Positions 38,520-50,400 of a stretch of 64,000 bases of DNA are shown piece by piece. The DNA is from Telopea speciosissima. Its lineage: Eukaryota; Streptophyta; Magnoliopsida; Proteales; Proteaceae. Position numbers and translations under genes: made by a program. Every line of letters begins with the position of its first letter. Position 1 is the first letter of the stretch. The notes below the pieces were generated by a model. It saw only the letters and a program-made list of their open reading frames with translations, did not search any database and had not been told where the DNA came from. The stretch spans positions 55,503,378-55,567,377 of the forward strand of contig NC_057926.1 of the NCBI RefSeq assembly GCF_018873765.1, read 5' to 3'.

Positions 38520-38705
38520 ACATGGTTATAGGTTTCGGCATCGTTGGCCGTATCAATCACCATTGATATTGATATTGATATGATACAAATTGGGTTGCAT
38601 CAATCCGAATTGAACCCGTATTAGGTGTAAAATAAAAATGCATCACTTTTTTATCGATACTCCCGATCTGTATCTGCCGATACCTTGATCCATGATCCGA
38701 AGTAT
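38520..38705. repeat. TATCG-rich dispersed repeat tract
   Basis: Contains GTTTCGGCATCGTTGGCCGT, ATTGATATTGATATGATAC and GTATCTGCCGATACC. It lies about 100 bp before the LINE remnant. Confidence 0.5.
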
Positions 38706-38809
38706 CCTTCATTGTTCCTTAGATATGAATTGAAACACAAAGATTGCCATCAATGAAGAGATTCCTCTTTCACCATGAGTGAAGAAAAACTAAAGCTTAA
38801 TTGAAACAC

Positions 38810-41187
38810 AAAGGAAAGGTGGGTTTTATTGCCATTAAAATTGATATGTCTAAAGCCTATGACAAGGCCGAGTAGAATCTTCTCACTTCCTTGTTTGGTT
38901 TTTTGGGCTTCGGTGATCATTGGATTCAACTTGTTTCCTCTTTAATTTCTAATACCTCCTTCTCCATTAAATTACATGGTAGTCCCTTTGACTATTTTTT
39001 GGCTTCTAGAGGACTACGCCAGGGCTGTCCTTTAAGTCCGTTTCTCTTTATTTTGGCCATGGAAGTCCTGTCCCGCTTAATTTTGGTCTATAGAGATCTT
39101 GATTTATTTCGGGGTGTCAAAATCTCTAGATCCGGCCCTGAGATATCTCACCTTCTTTTTGCGAATGACATTTTCATCTTTTGTCGTGCTACCCAGGAGG
39201 ATTTGCTTTCGATTAGGGCTGTGTTGGATCTTTTTGCAGATCTATCGGGCCAAGAGATTAATTATGCTAAGAGTGGTTTACATTTTAGTAGAAATGTGTC
39301 GGCTTCTACATGGGCCTCTCTTTCCTCTGTTTTGGGTATTAAGGAAATTTCTAGTAAGTCTGGTTACTTAGGTTCTAATCTTTTCCATGGGAGATCTAAG
39401 ACGGCGGAATTGGACGGGTTGATTGCGCGCCTTCAGGGTAAGCTTTCTCTCTGGAAATCCAAATCTTTATCTTTCGTTGGGCGAGAAGTTCTGATTAAGT
39501 CAGTCTTGGCTTCTACACCTGCTTACTTGATGCAATGTTTTCATTTTCCTATCAAAATTTGCTGCAAGATTGACTCCATTTGTCTCCAGTTTTGGTTAGG
39601 AAATTGTGGGACCAAGAGAAAACCTTCCCTCATCTCTTGGGACAAGATGTGTCATCCTAAAGCGACTGGAGGGTTGGGGCTTTAGAAAGGCTGATCATCA
39701 TAATCAGGCTTTACTTTCAAAGCTTGGTTGGAGATTGCTGACTGAGCCTTCATCACTGTGGGCCAAGGTTTTAAAGGCCAAATACTTTCCCAAAACTAGT
39801 TTTTTTTTATCCTAAAACAACGGCCAAGAAGGGTTCGTGGACCTGGAATAGCTTCACGCAGGTAACCCCTATTCTTCAGAAGATGCTTTGTAGGCGGATT
39901 GGGGATGGACGCACTACCTCTTTCTGGTATGATAAGTGGCTCCCCTCGCTTTCTGCTAATCTTGCTTACGCTGCTTCTAATCATATTTTCGCTAATACTA
40001 AATTACTAACGGTTTGCCATTTTAAAGAGGGTCTACTTGGAACTTTGACCTCATCAATCGACATATTCCTCCAGCTATTGTGCCTCTCATTCAATCCATC
40101 TCTTTTTCTGATTCTACTGACCAATGGTTTTGCCTGCACTCCACTACAGGAAGTTTCACTACTAAGCTTGCTGTAAAGCATTTAAATTCTTGCTCTAGTA
40201 CAAGTTCGGACAATGCGACTTTCTGGTGGAAATTTTTTTGGAAACTTCCGATTCATCCTAAATTTAAAGCTTTCTTTTGGTGTTTGCTTAATGCAGGACT
40301 TCCTACCAAGGATATTTTATCCAAATGGAGCCAGATTGACTTGACATGTGCCCTCTGTGGAAATGGGGTTGAATCACTATGGCACCTTTTCCTTTCTTAT
40401 GATTGGGTTAAACAACTTTGGGCAATTGGACCTTTGGGGCTGTGGACCGACTCTCTGGCCTTTGATAACATACTCCAGTGCTGTCAGTTTTTCTATTTAC
40501 AATTCCGTACTGATAAGTTTTTGTTAAAATGGTTTTTTAGCACTTTCATCATCACTTGCTATTTTATATGGTCTTCTCGAAATAAGCTACTTCTACAGTC
40601 TTCACAACCCAATCCCTCAAAGGTTTTACAGGTGGTTTCACAATGGCTGGCTGATTTGCATATCCATGCTTTCCAGCCAAACTTCACACAATCGAGGGTG
40701 TACCCCTAATGATAGTATTTCTCTCACCCCGTCAGTTTTTACTTTACCTCGTTCTGACTTCCCTATTTTGATCTGTGCAGGATTCAGTTCGCCTGGACTG
40801 ACAGGGGCGGGGTGGGCTTATCTCCTTTTGGTTGACGGCAGATTTAGGTTTTTTGATGCAGGGAAGTTGCTCTGTACAGAGGATATAGATACTTATGTTG
40901 TGGCAATACTTAATTATCTCAGTCGTGCCGCCTGCATTGGGTTGCAGATTAAGGAGATTTGGTGTGATAATCTCTGGATCACTAAATCTCTTCCATCTCC
41001 AGTCAAATGCCAATGGCCTTGGCACTTAGTTCCTAAGTTGATGCAAATTTCTGATCTAACTCAGCGTGTATCCTTTCATCTTATCAATTGTAAAATTAGT
41101 AGGGCTGTGGTTAGGAACTTAGCTCGTAGTGCTTGTATGGACACTGTTGTTTAGTGATCTTTCTTTGTTTTTCATAAAAAAAAAAAA
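38810..41187 (+). mobile_element. 5'-truncated, decayed L1-type LINE (RT, zinc-knuckle-like and RNase H parts)
   Basis: The element starts inside the reverse transcriptase (FIAIKIDMSKAYDK, motif A). It continues through GLRQGCPLSPFLF (motif B), LLFANDIFIF (motif C), LSGQEINYAKSG, a zf-RVT domain (CALCGNGVESLWHLFLSY) and an RNase H-like end (WAYLLLVDGRFRFFDAGK, IWCDN), and finishes at a 12-base A-tail (41176-41187). The endonuclease and early RT are absent. The normal FADD box reads FAND, the last zinc ligand is Tyr, the frame is interrupted by a stop after SKAYDKAE, and the frame shifts near 39665 and again around 39810-40080. This is a dead LINE copy. No clear target duplication was found. 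Confidence 0.9.
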
Positions 41188-41279
41188 ACTCCTTTCTTTG
41201 TTACTCCTTTGAATGTGCAATTAGGTTGGGTTGTAAGGATGTTGGGATGTCAAAAAAGGTAATTAATAAGTGGGTCATC

Positions 41280-41332
41280 TTTGGGTTTGCATTTATTATT
41301 ATTTTTTTGGGTAGAATTTGGGTTTGCATTTA
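41280..41332 (-). mobile_element. Micro-retroinsertion with perfect 16-bp target duplication
   Basis: TTTGGGTTTGCATTTA occurs at 41280-41295 and 41317-41332. The 21 bases between read TTCTACCCAAAAAAATAATA on the minus strand plus one more A. The core TACCCAAAAAAATAA is shared with the insertion at 30495-30513. It lies about 90 bp past the A-tail of the LINE at 38810-41187, in the opposite orientation. Confidence 0.75.
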
Positions 41333-41690
41333 TAATTGAAACTTAAAATTGAACCAACCTGAATTTAATGAATTGAACAATCCAGCGAACTCTCCTTCCA
41401 TTCCAGCTCTTTAGTCCACATTTGGGTTGTTATTACTGATGCCATTAATAATGGACATCAAAGGGTGGCAACTCTTGACCTAACGGCTTGACCTAGGCAA
41501 TGATGATTTTAGTTGACTCTGGATGAACTGTTTTGAATCCAAATAAACCAGCTCTACATACTCAAAAGACTCAACTTAGACCGCCCTCAAGCTAGTTTAT
41601 ACAATGGTACAAATGTGTAGGAATCAGATTTGCCCCTTTAAGGATTACGTGGGAGTATTAATAGTTCAAGAAATGTTGTATTAAATATAT

Positions 41691-41890
41691 GGGAAAGAGA
41701 ACGCTATCTGGTCGTTTGCAGTGCTTGGTTCTTGCGTTCAGATACAAGGTCGTGTAAAATGACTGTCGCTTTTTCAGGGATTTTTGCCTTTCCATGAAGG
41801 CACGATAGTCATTTCACATGGCCCTTTGTCTGAACGAAAGGCTCATCCACCATACATAACCAGCCGACCAGGTAGTATTCTTTTTCTCCC
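41691..41890. mobile_element. MULE-like MITE with 9-bp target duplication
   Basis: Ends are imperfect inverted repeats: GGGAAAGAGAACGCTATCTG on the left and, read inward from the right, GGGAGAAAAAGAATACTACC. Further inward, CGTTCAGATACAAGG pairs with CGTTCAGACAAAGGGCC. The flanks are 9-bp near-repeats, TAAATATAT (41682-41690) and TAAATGTAT (41891-41899). A 9-bp duplication with long imperfect inverted ends is typical of Mutator-like non-autonomous elements. The 200-bp element has no coding capacity. Confidence 0.75.
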
Positions 41891-43399
41891 TAAATGTATT
41901 ATAAAAAATTTTTCAAAATATTGTTTTTTTATTTTCTTAGTTTTTATTTCTTGGAAGTTTTGAATTCATGATTTCCCCGCTGTTACTTTTAGTAAAGTAA
42001 AATAGTTGGAGCTCTTTAGTCACATTTTGGTAATGGAAAAGAATAGAGTAAGGTTCACTCTTTAGTCTTATATTGGTCACAAATGTAGAGTTTTATGAAA
42101 GAAAGGTTCACTATACATTTTTGTCTTTGGGAGGTTCAAGGTTATTTTCATATGTGTGACATTGAGCCGGGCTAGTCATCATGAGGAGAAGCGATGCCTA
42201 AGTGTGTATGGTGTCATTTTTCTTAATGTGAAGCTTGTATTCAGATCTCTTTAATTTTGCCAATATCGGATAAAGTTTTTTCGATGTCGGTTTTTGTATG
42301 TTGAATACCAATCAGAGTATGCTCTAAGTCAGGGTTTGTCAAGAACGTACCAACATACTTTACACTATGTCTGACGCTAATGAAGTTTTACCGACTCAGA
42401 TGAGTGTTGTCCAACACATAGCCGATGTTGGTGATGTTTTGTTATGCATTGTCCATAACGCATTGGACGTTGGAAACGATTAGTTTTTTTTTTGTCTTCT
42501 TTCTCTCTCTCTCTAAGAGTGACTTTTTTTAAACCCTCTTTGGATGGGTGTTTCTAAGGGAAATCTCTCTAAATAGAAAATGTCTTTGATACTTTAGATA
42601 TGATATTCTAAAGTGTTCTATTCCTTCTCTCTCATTTATTTTTTCTTTATGTTTTAATTTTTAGATTATTGTTTTCAAAAGTTTTACAAGTTTCATTCCA
42701 CTTGTGGATTGAGCACAACGTAAGTGTGTCTTGTCCTGACCAAATAAGTGAGTGCAACAACTATTGAAAAGCCAAGGGGCTGCTTCATCTTAGAGGTTAA
42801 TTTGTAAGAACCGCACCCTTATTACTACATCATAAGGGAGCGATTACGATTTTAAGGAAAATAACTAGTGGCATGACTCAATCCCATCAAGTGTTCATGA
42901 TTTTCGTTCGTGTATAAAATTCTCCTACAATACGTGATTGCTTCACCCTCAAGTGTTAAGTTATTGAGGTAATGCCAACAAGAAGGCTTATCCTAAGGGT
43001 GCCAAGTCATTAGGTTATCGCTTAAAATTTGAAATAAATCAAATAGCCTCCATTGCTTGTGATATGACCTTGAAATGAACCTCTCTTTTTATTTCTTATT
43101 TCTGATTTTGGTATTTTAATTTTGTGAAAAGAGAATTCTTAATCCACAGATTCCAATGGTTGGATATGAATCTAAAGGCATTTCGAACTTCATACAATAA
43201 GAGGGTAGAGGGAATACCCGAATAATACACCCTAATGGCTAGATTCTCATTCACCCATGGTGAAAAAAATCTCTACTCTTTTGGCAACGGATTGGATTAT
43301 AGAGCCATCCTGTCCTCTCACAATTCTCCTTTCCTTGAGACTTTTTTTCCTCTTGACACATGGAACTTGTATAAGAACCATGCCACGTCCCCTCCTGTG

Positions 43400-43645
43400 C
43401 TCATTGTTTTAGATATCAGCCTCGGCCATGGCCGATATATATTGATATCGATTTACATTCATACTACTACTTGATCAATACTAGATCGGTGCGTAGTACA
43501 GACATAAGAATATAATTATCAAAATATCCCATGGTGTCGGTATCTTTGAGGGTAAAATTATCTAATATGGCCGATATCAATCGATATCATCCCCGTATCT
43601 AAATCCGATATTGATAGTTAATATCGATTCTCCCATTAACAAGAG
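43400..43645. repeat. TATCG-rich dispersed repeat tract
   Basis: Contains GGCCATGGCCGATATATATT, GATATCGATTTACATTC, TATGGCCGATATCAATCG and ATCCGATATTGATAG. It lies about 250 bp before the GA/TC arrays that precede the RING gene. Confidence 0.55.
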
Positions 43646-43898
43646 CAATAGAACAGATTCGTATATAAGGGGTAGAGATGTCATTCCATGAAAGAAAGAG
43701 AAGGGATGCCATTTTCATTTGTGACTCTAGTGACAGTAAGCAAACAATTACGCCACAAATGAAGGTATAACTACAGAATTAATTGAGAGTTACCGTCTGA
43801 AAATAAGAAAGAGAAAGACCATATGGTTCACATGTCATGTAGTACTGTGGAAGACGACCGACTAATAACTAATTGGATGCTTTCCACCTAAGAAATTA

Positions 43899-43922
43899 CA
43901 GAGAGAGAGAGAGAGAGAGAGA
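43899..43922. repeat. (GA)n microsatellite upstream of the RING gene
   Basis: About 12 GA units. A TC array lies 130 bp downstream on the same strand, so the two could pair as a hairpin. GA-rich arrays near plant promoters can bind BBR/BPC factors; no direct evidence for that here. Confidence 0.95.
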
Positions 43923-44052
43923 GTCAAAAAGAGGCAAAGAAAAAAAAAATTTCAACCTCATCATCACATGATTGCAATTAGTTGGCCTTTCTATGGAAAC
44001 GCAATCGATAAGACAGTTCTGTTCGCATATACAGAGGAACCCATGGAAGATG

Positions 44053-44054
<2 letters not shown>

Positions 44055-44086
<32 letters not shown>
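44055..44086. repeat. (TC)n microsatellite in the RING gene leader region
   Basis: About 16 TC units, 380 bp before the start codon at 44466. It probably lies in the promoter or 5' UTR, and has the opposite sense to the GA array at 43899-43922. Confidence 0.95.
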
Positions 44087-44089
<3 letters not shown>

Positions 44090-44465
44090 CTCTGGGTTTG
44101 GTTCAAATACACCCACTTATTCTCACTGGCCAAAGTCACAAAACATCAAATCATGGAAGACAAGAGAAGAACTTAAAAATCACAGATCACACAGGATGAA
44201 AATAAAGGGTTCCTTTGGAAAACTTTCTCCATAATAATAACTTAAAAAATAAGAGAGCCCAGAAAAAAAAAAGAACAAAGCTTATCATAAGTTTGTTTGC
44301 CACCCACAAATCCAATCTTTAAAAAGAGAATCAAACTTAGACCCTGATATGAAAAAAGCAAGAACCAATAAATCCCACTACCACAGTACCAATCAAACTG
44401 TTCAAAGCTTAAAATTTCGGAACTATTTTTCCTTTTCTTTCTCTGCGTCTCCTCTTCATTCAATC

Positions 44466-47400
44466 ATGGCTGATGGTGCAGAGAACTCAACGGCAGCTGA
44501 AGAGATTAGATTTAGGAGACCCAGGAACCAGCCCATGACAGCTTCAGATCGAGACCCACAAATCCCTTCTATCATTCAATCTACTCGCAGTAAATCCACC
44601 ATTTCTTCTTTGCTCTTGTCCACTTTCACTAATAACACCAACAACTCAGACATGAACAACATCAGAAACAGCAACACCAGCAACAATAACAATGTTTCCG
44701 ATGTGTCGTCGACATTACAGCATAAAAAGAAGAACTTCACATCCTCAACATTTAGAGGGCTTGGGTGTGCGACGTCTTCACAGGTGTCAGCTCCGGAGGT
44801 TATTCGGTCTTCGGCAGATTGGCAAGCTAAGAAGGTGAGGAAGAAGAAGCAGCGGAACCCACACACGAAGAAGAACCAGCAGGGTTTGACGACGCACACC
44901 ACGGTGACGAACCCCACGTCTGTTGCTGTTGTTCCTGATGTTTGGTGCTCTCCGGGGATAGCTTTCGTCGCCGATGCTGACCCTGTTGATTGCGTTGTAG
45001 CGAGAAGACCTGTGGCGGCAAGAGGGAGAATCGACGGAGAAAGGATGAATCACAGAGAGGTTTGCCTTCCCCTCCTCCCCCCCCCCTCCCTTTCCTACTT
45101 TTGCTTCTGGTATTGGTGGTTCATTCATATTGGGTTCCTGCCCTCATCCATGTTGACCTCTTCTCTGAGCATTTCTTTGTCTTCTAAAAATTTGGGTTTG
45201 TGACTGATTTCTGTTTTTTACTCTTTCTATATGATCATAAGCTTTCACATGGATAATGGAACATTGTTTTTTTCCCTCTATCTCTCTGCTCCTTTGCCTT
45301 CTTAATTTCTTTCTGGTTATTTTTGCTGGTTGGTTTGGAATTTATCCTGTACGGGTATTCCCTGTTTTTAGGTTTGCGGTTTGGTGCATTAGTATCCTAA
45401 AAGGGTGAAAAAATCTTTCCAATTTTGGTTTTATTTATCTGTTTAATGCACAAACTGCTGATCGATACTCAATAAAAGCTAGCTTTGATTTTCAGATTGA
45501 GATCATGTGGGCAATCCCACTGCTCTTGTTTGGGAAGTGCTCCTGTGGATCCATTTCCCTTCTTTATCATCAAATCTAATTGTAACTATTTGGAAGTTCG
45601 TAGTTTCTTTATTTGCCCCTCTTGATACTTCTTAGCCTTCCAATGTCCATATATCATTGTAAAATGAATTTACATTGCCCCCTTTCAATAAATGGTTGTA
45701 CTGAGTTTGTGTGTGTGTATATATATCTATTTGAAAAGAAGGTTCTGAAACTCTTTTTTTCTTGGTTGCCTTGATAGCGTTCCTATACCACGAGGAGAAC
45801 TTCCAATCTTGAACACTTCTCAGCATTAGATTCTCCATCTGTCTTTGAGACACTACACTCAGGATCTGATGTATTTGGAGATAGAGATAGGCATTACCGT
45901 CATTTCCGCCATCGTTCTCCAGGAGGACTTGCAGAGGTAAGCCAATGTGTATTCTCTCTCTCTCTCTCCCTCCCTCCCTCCCCCAGTTGTGGGGTTCATG
46001 TTTCAGTATTAGGTTGTTTTCCTTACTTTGATACCATGGTTCAACATGATCTCCATGATGCAAGTGGGTATAATAACTTGAATTGCTTCCTGTTTTCAAG
46101 AACTATATTTCCTGGTCAATGGTATCCCCTCTTAGAGCTTGAGAAGGCTCTTTTTTCCACAGTGAGGCTAGATCTGATAGATTCATTAGGCACATATATA
46201 ATGCTTCTCTTCCACAGGATACATTTGCACTTCGAGAAATGATCACAGATGATTTTAGAAGAGGGCCTTTCAACCTACACCTTGTTACCCCCAAGCAACC
46301 GTCTGGATTGTTGGTTCTTATAGCTCTTTAGTCATAATCACTTAAGAAACCATGCAACCTAATTCCTCCTCAATGCCACTTCAGTACACCCTAATGTTTA
46401 TAGAGATGTGGTTTTCCCCTGTATTCATGGGGAAAAGCAGACTTAGGAGTCCGTCCATTTGGGATGCTGGCATGCCAACCTGATCGAAAGCTCAAATGAT
46501 TCAAACAATATAGGGTCTTAATTGGATTTGATCTCTGGCATTCTCCCAGCTGGTTTGAAATGATTTGTTGATTACGCCTATTTTTTTGCCTCGGAACCTT
46601 ACTGTTATACAGATACAATGTGCTTATCTTTTGTCATTTGTCCCAAAATAAGAATATCAGGACCCAGTATTAGATGGGTCCCAGAGAACATATTTTGTTA
46701 GACCAAAAGGAAGCTTGAATAAATAATAGCTACCATGTCATTTCTTTTTTTCCTTTATTTGTTTTAATGGTTGCAAATTTTTCACGGTGCTAGGAAAGAC
46801 AAGACGTATATACTTTACTCTACCAAGACTTATCCCAACTAAATGGGGTCAGCTACATATATCCTATTTCACCGTCCATTCAACTCTATTTTACGTTTGT
46901 TATTAAGTATTAACCCAGGGCTATCCATATCTATTATCCACTTTTTCTAGGTTGATTTTTGTCCCTACCCCTTGTTCTTTGAACCCCTCTATTCTGCACC
47001 ATGAGAAAGACTAAACATATATCTGGTGGTTAATAAGTTCAATGATCATTATTCTTTGTTTCCCCTGTATGTATGCAATCATTTAAGTGGGATCAATCCA
47101 GTCATTGGCCCTGAACCTCTAACATAAGACACATGGTATGCATTGGCTTCCCAGCCCAAAGATGTTCCTTTTGCACAATTGGACCGACAGCTCATGCCAT
47201 TCTTCCATGCAGTGAGTTAAAGAAAGGCTGCCATGTTGTAGCTTAGTTGATGCTCAGATTTTGTGGACCGGATTTCACATCACCATATGTCCATCTGGTT
47301 ATTTTCCACCCATATGTATTTTCCGACATGGCAATTAAAGCTTTAGAAAACGATTTAACTTTTGCATCTTGGTTTAATGGCTGAAACTAGGGTGATGGTT

Positions 47401-50400
47401 CAATGCTTGTTGGGCCATAAGGTTGAGATGGGATCCAAAATGTTGGCGAGTTGCAAATTATAGGGGTGTAACAGTGGACGCTGGCCCAACAATTATAGTG
47501 TAAATAATCCAAAAATATTATACTAGCCAAAACTTTGACTAAACTCCTAAGATTTATTTTGGACAGTATGGCAGAGGAAGTATTTTACTTAAATTCGTGA
47601 TGTGACTGAAGTCATGGGGTTTTTGAATACTAAAATTTGATTGGGACTTTCAATAAACATTGGTTGGCTGTTATATCTGAAGTTGATGGTAAGCAATGAA
47701 ATAATTGGGAAGTTGTAAGAAAATGTTATGCACTAACCAGTCCCAATCTAGAACTGGAAAAAGACTTGCAGGAACTCAGGATCACCAGAACAGTGAATAT
47801 TGAACAGTTTTAAGAGAAATTTTGTAACTTGAAGCAGACATAAGAACAGCCCAGAAAGCATATCTGCAAAATATCTTAGAAAACAGAGAACAAATATGGC
47901 CTGCATAGACACTCATAGTGCTACTAAGAGGACAGAGTAGCAGAACTAGAACTAGTACTCTAGCTAATAATTCTAAGTTCTTGAAACCGGAAATCAACAG
48001 ATCATATGATCAGAAACTAATATGTCAAATTTGAGTCAAATCTGATCAGTAGCCTGATGATATTGAAGAAGAATGTAACCAGAAAATTAGATGGAAACAG
48101 GGGTGCAGCACACATATGGAGATAAGAATAATCTAACATATTATTAGAGAGAGAGAGATGACCCCAAAAAAAGGATAAGAGAATAGAAGATAAACAGGCC
48201 AGGAATCCACCCGAAAACCCCTTGGAATTCACGAAGTTGAACTTGAGAAATCCCCACAGAGAAGTACCTAATCCACAATACTTGAAGAAAAAGTAAAGTC
48301 TATTAACTCGTAAAATCATGGGGTAGGCTGTCTGAGGATTCTAAGTTCCCCTTTTTAGCACTTGGAATGCAGCTTGCCACACAGTTTATGGATTGAGAGT
48401 ACCCTTGTCGGAAAGGCTCCATCAATGGAGCTATTGACGGCCTTGTGAGGTCCAGTTGAATCCCCACAAAGACACCAAATTGTGGGGTAGGCTGTCTGAG
48501 GATTCTAAGTTCCCCTTTTTAGCACTTGGAATGCAGCTTGCCACACAATTTATGGGTCGAGAGTAACCTTGTCGGAAAGGCTCCATCAATGGACCTCTTG
48601 AGGGCCTTGTGAGGTCCAGTTGAATCCCCACAAAGACACCAAGTCCACGCTCATCTCTAGGTCTAGGCCCAGGCTAAAATAAAGCTTAAAGCCCGAGTGT
48701 TGCTCTGGTCCCCTCTGTGGTAGGTGTGATAGGGTTAATCAACTTCTGATGCTTCCTCCTTGCATCATGCAATCATATCTTGGAAATAGCTCTTGTTTTA
48801 CAAATTAGGTGGTGCTTCTCTGTGTGTGTACCTTCCAACTTATGGGATGATGACTTGCGTCTCAAATCTGGAAGGTTTTCTCCACAGTTATGGTGAAGAG
48901 AAGAACGAGGAACAGGAGGTTTAGTGGGTCAACGGATGCTCACTCCATTTTCTCTTCTGCTGCTAATTAATGAATTGCATGAATTTAATTACTCTAGTAC
49001 TATTCAAACTAAGGTTAAAAACATTGTCCACAATTCCACATACCAGAAAACTCTGGTTTTTAACTTTCTCCAGTACATAAGAAAGGATTTATTTGATGTC
49101 AATGTGTCTACCTGTTTGATTTTGAATATTTTCACTCAAGAAGGGATAATAAAACAGTACATTGCCTTTCTGTGTTTTATGCTTTCGTTAAAATATTTGT
49201 TTGAGCTTACTATGTGATTTTTGCAATCCAGTGCTATTGGGACTTGGGAAATAACTGAATATCCCCTACTAAGAGAGTTCCTCTCATTGTTGGACAATAC
49301 ATTCCCTGACACTGAATCTTATGATGAAATTTGCTTCTAGTGTTAAAAAATCTAATTATATCCTTCGAATGTAAAGTAAACTTCTATGGATATGAAATCC
49401 ATTGAATAGGAGCTGGAGAGGTTTTGAGAACTCAAAATCATATATACACCCTTGAGAGAAGTTGTATGTACGTTCCAAGACTGGTTTCAATGTTTTGTTC
49501 ATTCTCCATAATAATGGTAGTGGGATGGGCCTACTTTCCAGTCAAATCTCTAATAAAGTCTTGTAGTAATGGAGGCAGGCACTTGCATGACAGTATTAGT
49601 TCCTTGTAGACCTGGTATGACGATAGAGAAGCACTCAACAATTTAGTCAAATATGCAAGTATCAGTGTCTTCACATTGCTTATAGAACGTGAGGGTAAAT
49701 CTTCCTTCTTCTTTTTTCCTGTGAATTAGTGAAGAATGCATGGTCCAAGACCTTCAGAAATAATTCTCAAACCACTAGGAGTATACAATAAAACATGTCT
49801 ACGCTTAGGCATATCCTACATAGAAATTTAAGTTTTCCAACTTCTCATTTTGGATAGTGCCATTCACGAGTTCTCTGTGACCTGCAAACTGTTGAGAGTC
49901 AGACTCATAATATGTCTGATAAAGCATTTCAATGGCAAGAACCACAGTAAAGGTGGTTAGGTTCAGCTTTAAGGTTGATTTTGCCCTATGTGTCCTTTTG
50001 ATATCTTAATTAAAAAGTCCAGGCAAAAGCATCACATAATTTAGTCATTATTCCAGCAGCACTTAATCTATGTCAAATTTACACTTTTAGAGGTGTCAAT
50101 CAGACATTCCTTTTAGTGTAAGACTGTGATATGTGAATAGAACATTTAATTATTGTGTGACTTGAAAATTTTTTATATGGTTTGATGTTGCATCTTTTGA
50201 ATGCTATAATTGACTGCAGATTGTGATGTTCCAAAGTGGCCTGCTGCTTGGAGGAAGATCAGATCAATATGACCAATATAGAGATTGGCGGCTCGATGTC
50301 GATAATATGTCATACGAGGTTTGCATGTTGCAGTCCTCCCTTGTTATTGACCACTCATCAAACCTTTGTTCTTATTTGGTGTAATAAATTATATTTGTTG

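Larger units (their letters stand above)
29745..38809. other. Intergenic region, repeats only
   Basis: Nine kilobases with no host gene recognised. Elements I could place: a hairpin element (30164-30387), a micro-retroinsertion (30479-30529), a LINE RNase H fragment (31405-31587), a possible LTR fossil (31850-32300), TATCG-rich tracts, a second hairpin element (33526-33721) and a GGTGG array (34207-34244). The remaining DNA, notably 34250-38500, showed nothing I can name; its open frames (for example 34635-34856, 37086-37307) have no family-like sequence. Confidence 0.45.
41190..43890. other. Intergenic region, repeats only
   Basis: No gene recognised. It holds a micro-retroinsertion (41280-41332), a MULE-like MITE (41691-41890) and a TATCG-rich tract (43400-43645). 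The rest is AT-rich sequence with nothing I can name. Confidence 0.45.
45937..50219 (+). other. Second intron of the RING gene
   Basis: A 4.3-kb intron with GT and AG ends. It contains a dispersed repeat (46810-46905), a two-copy 163-bp tandem repeat (48319-48641) and a TCTC/CCCT run near 45955-45985. I saw no further coding exon. Confidence 0.7.

Noticed and set aside
44349-44465. An upstream in-frame Met of the RING gene
   Set aside because: The 39 codons before MADGAENS resemble leader sequence (Ser, Phe, His, Asn mix) and relatives begin at MADG or MDGE; the downstream Met is preferred.
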